DNA of 16,615 nt from Veillonellaceae bacterium. Its GTDB lineage: Bacteria; Bacillota; Negativicutes; Veillonellales; Veillonellaceae. Position 1 is the stretch's first letter, and each line of letters opens with the position of its first letter. Below are positions 13,218-16,615 of the stretch, piece after piece. Position numbers and translations under genes: made by a program. The DNA is taken from NCBI GenBank assembly GCA_900765165.1, contig CAAFQR010000130.1:1-16615 (forward strand), in the 5' to 3' direction. Under the pieces are notes generated by a model. The model did no database searches. It was not told the DNA's origin and was given only the letters and a program-made list of their open reading frames with translations.

Positions 13218-14631
13218 TACGATTGTGGCTTCCACGCGCGAACGCGTGACCATGCTCAAAAAAGTTAAACCCATTGACGTAGTGAAATCAAAAGCCTTAG
13301 CGAAGGTTGACGCTGAATTAGCCGCCAACGACGGCGTGTTCCCGTTCCCCTTTGAAAAAGCACTGCGCGAAGGGGATATGAATTTTATTTGCGAAGTGAA
13401 AAAAGCATCCCCGTCCAAAGGGATGATTGTCGAAGACTTCCCGTTTATTCAAATTGCCAAGGATTACGAAAAAGCCGGCGCTGCTGCGATTTCCGTGTTG
13501 ACCGAGCCTGCTTACTTTATGGGCGTTGATACGTACGTAACGGATATTTCCGAAGTAGTGAAATTGCCGGTGTTGCGTAAGGATTTCATCGTAGACGAAT
13601 ACCAGGTGTATGAATCTAAAGTGCTTGGCGCTTCGGCTATCTTGTTGTTGTGCTCCGTGCTTAGCGAAGACGAACTTCGTAGCTTTGGCGAATTAGCTGC
13701 GAGGCTCGGCTTGTCTTGCCTCGTTGAAGCCCATAACGAAGACGAAGTGCAGTTAGCCTTGAAGGTAGGAGCACGCATCATTGGTGTTAACAACCGCGAC
13801 TTGCGTGACTTCTCCGTGGATATTCAGAACAGCTTGCGCCTTCGTCACTTAGTGCCGGACGATATTATTTTCGTATCCGAAAGTGGCTTGCAGACTGGCG
13901 AAGATATTCAGCAATTACGTGAACACGGTATCCATGCCGCGTTGATTGGCGAACGGTTCATGAAGTCGCCGGATAAGATCAAAGCGTTAACCGAATTATA
14001 TGGTCCGGTAAAGGGTACGCAGATCAAGATTTGCGGCTTGTCTCGCACGGAAGATATTACCATTGTGAACACACCGACCTTTAGACCTGCGTATGCCGGT
14101 TTCGTCTTTGCCGAAAGTCCGCGGCGCGTGACGGTGCAGACAGCGCGGAATTTGATTTCACAATTGGCACCACAGATTCAGGCCGTTGGCGTTTTCGTCA
14201 ATGAAGACGTGCACAAGGTAGCCCATTTAGCGGAAACGTTGCCGCTACCGATCGTACAGCTTTGCGGCGATGAAACGGAAGAAGACATCAAGGCGCTTCG
14301 CCAGTTGACAACAGCGCGCATTTGGAAATCTGTACAGGTGAAGACCGAAGACGACGTTTTAAAATGGAATGATTCGGCAGCGGATTTATTGGTGTTCGAC
14401 GCGTACTCGCCGAAGATGCGCGGCGGTACCGGTGAGTCCTTTGACTGGTCATTACTGAAAGGCTGCACGAAGCCGTTTATTTTAGCCGGCGGCTTAAAAG
14501 CGCAGAACGTAGCACGAGCCGTTCGGGTAGTACGGCCTTACGCGGTAGATGTGAGCAGCGGCGTCGAAGAAGACGGCGTGAAGAACCGCGCGAAGATTGA
14601 AGAGTTTATGACGATTGTACGAAATTTATAA
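13207..14631 (+). CDS. trpCF: Bifunctional indole-3-glycerol phosphate synthase / phosphoribosylanthranilate isomerase
   Basis: One 474-residue chain carries two steps: PRA isomerisation (TrpF) and ring closure to indole-3-glycerol phosphate (TrpC). The start at 13207 gives MILDTIVASTRERV, a typical TrpC start, with AGAGG at 13196-13200. The upstream in-frame ATG at 13144 lies inside trpD and is rejected. TrpC domain (about 1-265): CEVKKASPSKG (62-72) with E63 and K65, LRKDFI (123-128), GVNNRDL (193-199) and SESG (224-227). TrpF domain (about 271-474): KICG with catalytic C276, DAYSPKMRGGTG with catalytic D398, LAGGL (426-430) and DVSSGVE. Both active sites look intact. A C-F fusion is well known in enteric bacteria, whereas many Bacillota keep the genes separate. 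The order C then F with a short linker matches the enteric type. Confidence 0.95.
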   Translation: MILDTIVASTRERVTMLKKVKPIDVVKSKALAKVDAELAANDGVFPFPFEKALREGDMNFICEVKKASPSKGMIVEDFPFIQIAKDYEKAGAAAISVLTEPAYFMGVDTYVTDISEVVKLPVLRKDFIVDEYQVYESKVLGASAILLLCSVLSEDELRSFGELAARLGLSCLVEAHNEDEVQLALKVGARIIGVNNRDLRDFSVDIQNSLRLRHLVPDDIIFVSESGLQTGEDIQQLREHGIHAALIGERFMKSPDKIKALTELYGPVKGTQIKICGLSRTEDITIVNTPTFRPAYAGFVFAESPRRVTVQTARNLISQLAPQIQAVGVFVNEDVHKVAHLAETLPLPIVQLCGDETEEDIKALRQLTTARIWKSVQVKTEDDVLKWNDSAADLLVFDAYSPKMRGGTGESFDWSLLKGCTKPFILAGGLKAQNVARAVRVVRPYAVDVSSGVEEDGVKNRAKIEEFMTIVRNL

Positions 14632-14707
14632 GAAGCGGCGTTGAGAGCGCGAAACAGCTTCGGAGTCAATCGATTTGAGAGATACTGAGAGGAAAGAGGA
14701 GAGACCC

Positions 14708-15907
14708 ATGACGACACAAGGAACACGGAAGGGACGCTTTGGCAATCACGGCGGCCAGTATATTCCGGAAATTTTGATGAACGCAGTGCTGGAGGTTGAA
14801 GCGGCGTATTTTAAGTATAAGGATGACCCGGATTTCGTAGCGGAATTGGAAGATTTGCAGGTGAATTACACCGGTCGCCCGTCATTGCTGTACTATGCCG
14901 AAAAAATGACGAAGGATTTAGGCGGCGCGAAGATTTATTTGAAGCGTGAAGACTTGAATCATACCGGTTCCCATAAAATTAACAACGTTTTGGGCCAGGT
15001 ATTGTTGGCGAAACGCATGGGCAAGACCCGTATTATTGCGGAAACCGGTGCCGGTCAGCACGGTGTAGCCGCCGCAACGGCTGCCGCATTGCTCGGCATG
15101 GAATGTGAAGTGTTCATGGGCAAGGAAGACACGGATCGCCAGGCTTTAAACGTGTATCGCATGCAGCTCTTAGGCGCTAAGGTACATCCGGTTACATCCG
15201 GTACGATGACGTTGAAGGACGCCGTTAGTGAAACGTTGCGCGAATGGACGCGCCGCGTTGATGATACGTATTATGCCATGGGTTCGGCTGTAGGTCCGTA
15301 TCCGTTCCCCATGATTGTGCGTGATTTCCAGAGCATTATCAGTAAGGAAGCGCGCGAACAGATTTTGGCGGCGGAAGGCAAATTGCCGGCGGCTGTGCTG
15401 GCTTGCGTAGGCGGCGGCTCCAATGCTATTGGCACGTTCTATCATTTCATCAATGATAAAGATGTTAAGTTAATCGGCGCCGAAGCAGCGGGCCGCGGTA
15501 TCGATACGGAAGAACACGCAGCGACGATAGCCAAGGGCACGCCGGGCATTTTCCACGGCATGCATTCCTATTTCGTGCAGAATGAATACGGCCAGATTGC
15601 ACCGGTATATTCCATTTCCGCCGGTCTTGATTATCCGGGCGTTGGTCCGGAACATGCGTACTTGCATGACAGCGGCCGCGCTGAATATGTGCCGGTAACG
15701 GATGAAGAAGCGGTAACGGCGTTCGAATACTTGTCGCGCACCGAAGGGATTATCCCGGCTATCGAAAGTGCGCATGCCGTAGCACACGCTATGAAGATTG
15801 CACCGTCTATGAGTAAAGACGATTCCATGATTATTTGTTTGTCCGGTCGCGGTGATAAGGACGTAGCGGCTATGGCTAAGTATAGGGGGATTGAGATCAA
15901 TGAGTAA
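14708..15907 (+). CDS. trpB: Tryptophan synthase beta subunit
   Basis: TrpB condenses indole with serine using PLP. The start at 14708 gives MTTQGTRKGRFGNHGGQYIPE, with a GAGGAG-type ribosome binding site at about 14696-14701. An extension to 14675 would lie upstream of this site and is rejected. The 399-residue length is standard. The PLP lysine is K90 in HTGSHKINN, the catalytic glutamate is E112 in AETGAGQHG, and the phosphate-binding loop GGGSN is at 235-239. The MECEVFMG and GLDYPGVGPEHA segments identify the TrpB1 type, which works with TrpA. A 76-nt gap with two TTGAGAG motifs separates it from trpCF. Its end overlaps trpA by 8 nt. Confidence 0.97.
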   Translation: MTTQGTRKGRFGNHGGQYIPEILMNAVLEVEAAYFKYKDDPDFVAELEDLQVNYTGRPSLLYYAEKMTKDLGGAKIYLKREDLNHTGSHKINNVLGQVLLAKRMGKTRIIAETGAGQHGVAAATAAALLGMECEVFMGKEDTDRQALNVYRMQLLGAKVHPVTSGTMTLKDAVSETLREWTRRVDDTYYAMGSAVGPYPFPMIVRDFQSIISKEAREQILAAEGKLPAAVLACVGGGSNAIGTFYHFINDKDVKLIGAEAAGRGIDTEEHAATIAKGTPGIFHGMHSYFVQNEYGQIAPVYSISAGLDYPGVGPEHAYLHDSGRAEYVPVTDEEAVTAFEYLSRTEGIIPAIESAHAVAHAMKIAPSMSKDDSMIICLSGRGDKDVAAMAKYRGIEINE

Positions 15908-16615
15908 CGTACAGCAAGCATTTCAAGGCGGTAAGGCCTTCATCGGATTTTTGACCGCCGGCGATCCGAACCTGGACGCTACGGCCCGCTATATTAAGGT
16001 TATGGCCGACAATGGCGCTGATTTGATTGAAATCGGCATTCCGTTCTCCGACCCTGTTGCCGAAGGCCCGGTTATCCAGGCTGCGTCCGGTCGCGCGTTA
16101 TCTGCCGGTGCTACGACGGACCGCATTTTCAATATGGTGAAATCAGTACGCCCGACGGTAGATATTCCGTTGGTATTCATGACGTATATGAATCCAATTT
16201 ACGTGTACGGCACGGATAAATTCTTTGCCAAATGCGCTGAAGTTGGTATTTCCGGCGTTATCGTGCCGGACGTGCCTTTTGAAGAAAAAGGCGATTTGAC
16301 GGAAGCAGCAGCGAAGAATGGTATTACCGTAATTTCGCTCATCGCACCGACGTCGGAAGATCGCATCGGCATGATTGCGAAGGAAGCCGATGGCTTCGTG
16401 TATCTCGTATCGTCTCTCGGTGTTACCGGTATGCGTAGTAAAATTACGACGGACATTGACGCGCTGGTGAAGGTGATTCGCCGGTATACCGATATTCCTG
16501 TGGCGATTGGCTTTGGGATTAGTACGCCGGAGCAAGCGGGAGAAATGGGGGCTGTGTCTGATGGGGTAATCGTTGGTTCTGCTATTGTTAACATTATAGC
16601 GGAACACGGAGATAA
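15900..16615 (+). CDS. trpA: Tryptophan synthase alpha subunit, 3' end outside the window
   Basis: TrpA cleaves indole-3-glycerol phosphate and passes indole through a tunnel to TrpB. The ATG at 15900 overlaps the trpB end by 8 nt, and an AGGGGGA-like ribosome binding site lies near 15883-15889. The frame stays open to the last base, giving 238 residues; about 20-25 more are expected. Catalytic E44 (LIEIGIPFSDP) corresponds to E49 of the E. coli enzyme. The position of E. coli D60 is Glu (E55, in VAEGP), a conservative variant I recall from other Bacillota. The FMTYMNP, IVPDVP, LIAPTS, YLVSSLGVTG and GFGIS segments are all present. It completes the E-G-D-CF-B-A set. Confidence 0.95.
   Translation, partial: MSNVQQAFQGGKAFIGFLTAGDPNLDATARYIKVMADNGADLIEIGIPFSDPVAEGPVIQAASGRALSAGATTDRIFNMVKSVRPTVDIPLVFMTYMNPIYVYGTDKFFAKCAEVGISGVIVPDVPFEEKGDLTEAAAKNGITVISLIAPTSEDRIGMIAKEADGFVYLVSSLGVTGMRSKITTDIDALVKVIRRYTDIPVAIGFGISTPEQAGEMGAVSDGVIVGSAIVNIIAEHGD

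Noticed and set aside
15900..16615. TrpA loss of function from Glu in place of the second catalytic Asp
   Set aside because: The change is conservative and, as I recall, found in other active TrpA proteins of Bacillota.

Overview
The window looks like a chromosomal locus of a Bacillota bacterium. A tRNA-Trp T-box riboswitch drives a complete trp operon, which is typical of that phylum. A diderm lineage such as the Negativicutes would fit the proline/glycine-rich housekeeping proteins and roughly mid-50s GC of the trp genes, but I cannot fix the genus from sequence alone.

Layout. (1) Positions 1-153 hold the C-terminus of an HdrB-like iron-sulfur protein. (2) Positions 154-1289 are non-coding and unusually structured: two ~320-bp nested palindromic elements (A, 160-480; B, 577-894), a smaller hairpin (963-1028), a terminator-like hairpin (1138-1169) and a possible 9-codon leader ORF. 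(3) Positions 1290-8685 hold four co-directional, visibly AT-rich genes that form a type I Zorya anti-phage system: zorA (MotA/ExbB-like motor channel), zorB (peptidoglycan-binding stator partner), zorC (EH-signature protein) and zorD (SNF2-family helicase). (4) Positions 8686-9373 are non-coding again: a second hairpin sharing the GAATTGTCGG arm with the upstream one, a third large palindrome in the opposite orientation (C, 8969-9301), and an AT-armed hairpin next to the trp promoter. (5) Positions 9372-16615 hold the trp promoter, the Trp-specific T-box leader with its terminator, and trpE-trpG-trpD-trpC/F-trpB-trpA, with trpA cut by the window end.

How the parts work together. By family knowledge, ZorAB is an inner-membrane, ion-driven, peptidoglycan-anchored complex that senses phage attack, while ZorC and ZorD act on the invading DNA. 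The trp genes convert chorismate to tryptophan. They are translationally coupled as three overlapping pairs (E/G, D/CF, B/A) separated by two untranslated gaps. Uncharged tRNA-Trp should stabilise the antiterminator and switch the operon on.

The most unusual content is the family of ~320-bp palindromes. A, B and C share a 43-nt central core (A and B identical, C one base different) and a 25-nt block. The intervening arms differ in sequence between copies yet stay complementary within each copy. That pattern suggests the hairpin structure itself is maintained. The copies flank the defence genes, two in one orientation and one in the other. I do not recognise this as a named repeat family. The Zorya system itself is a described system.
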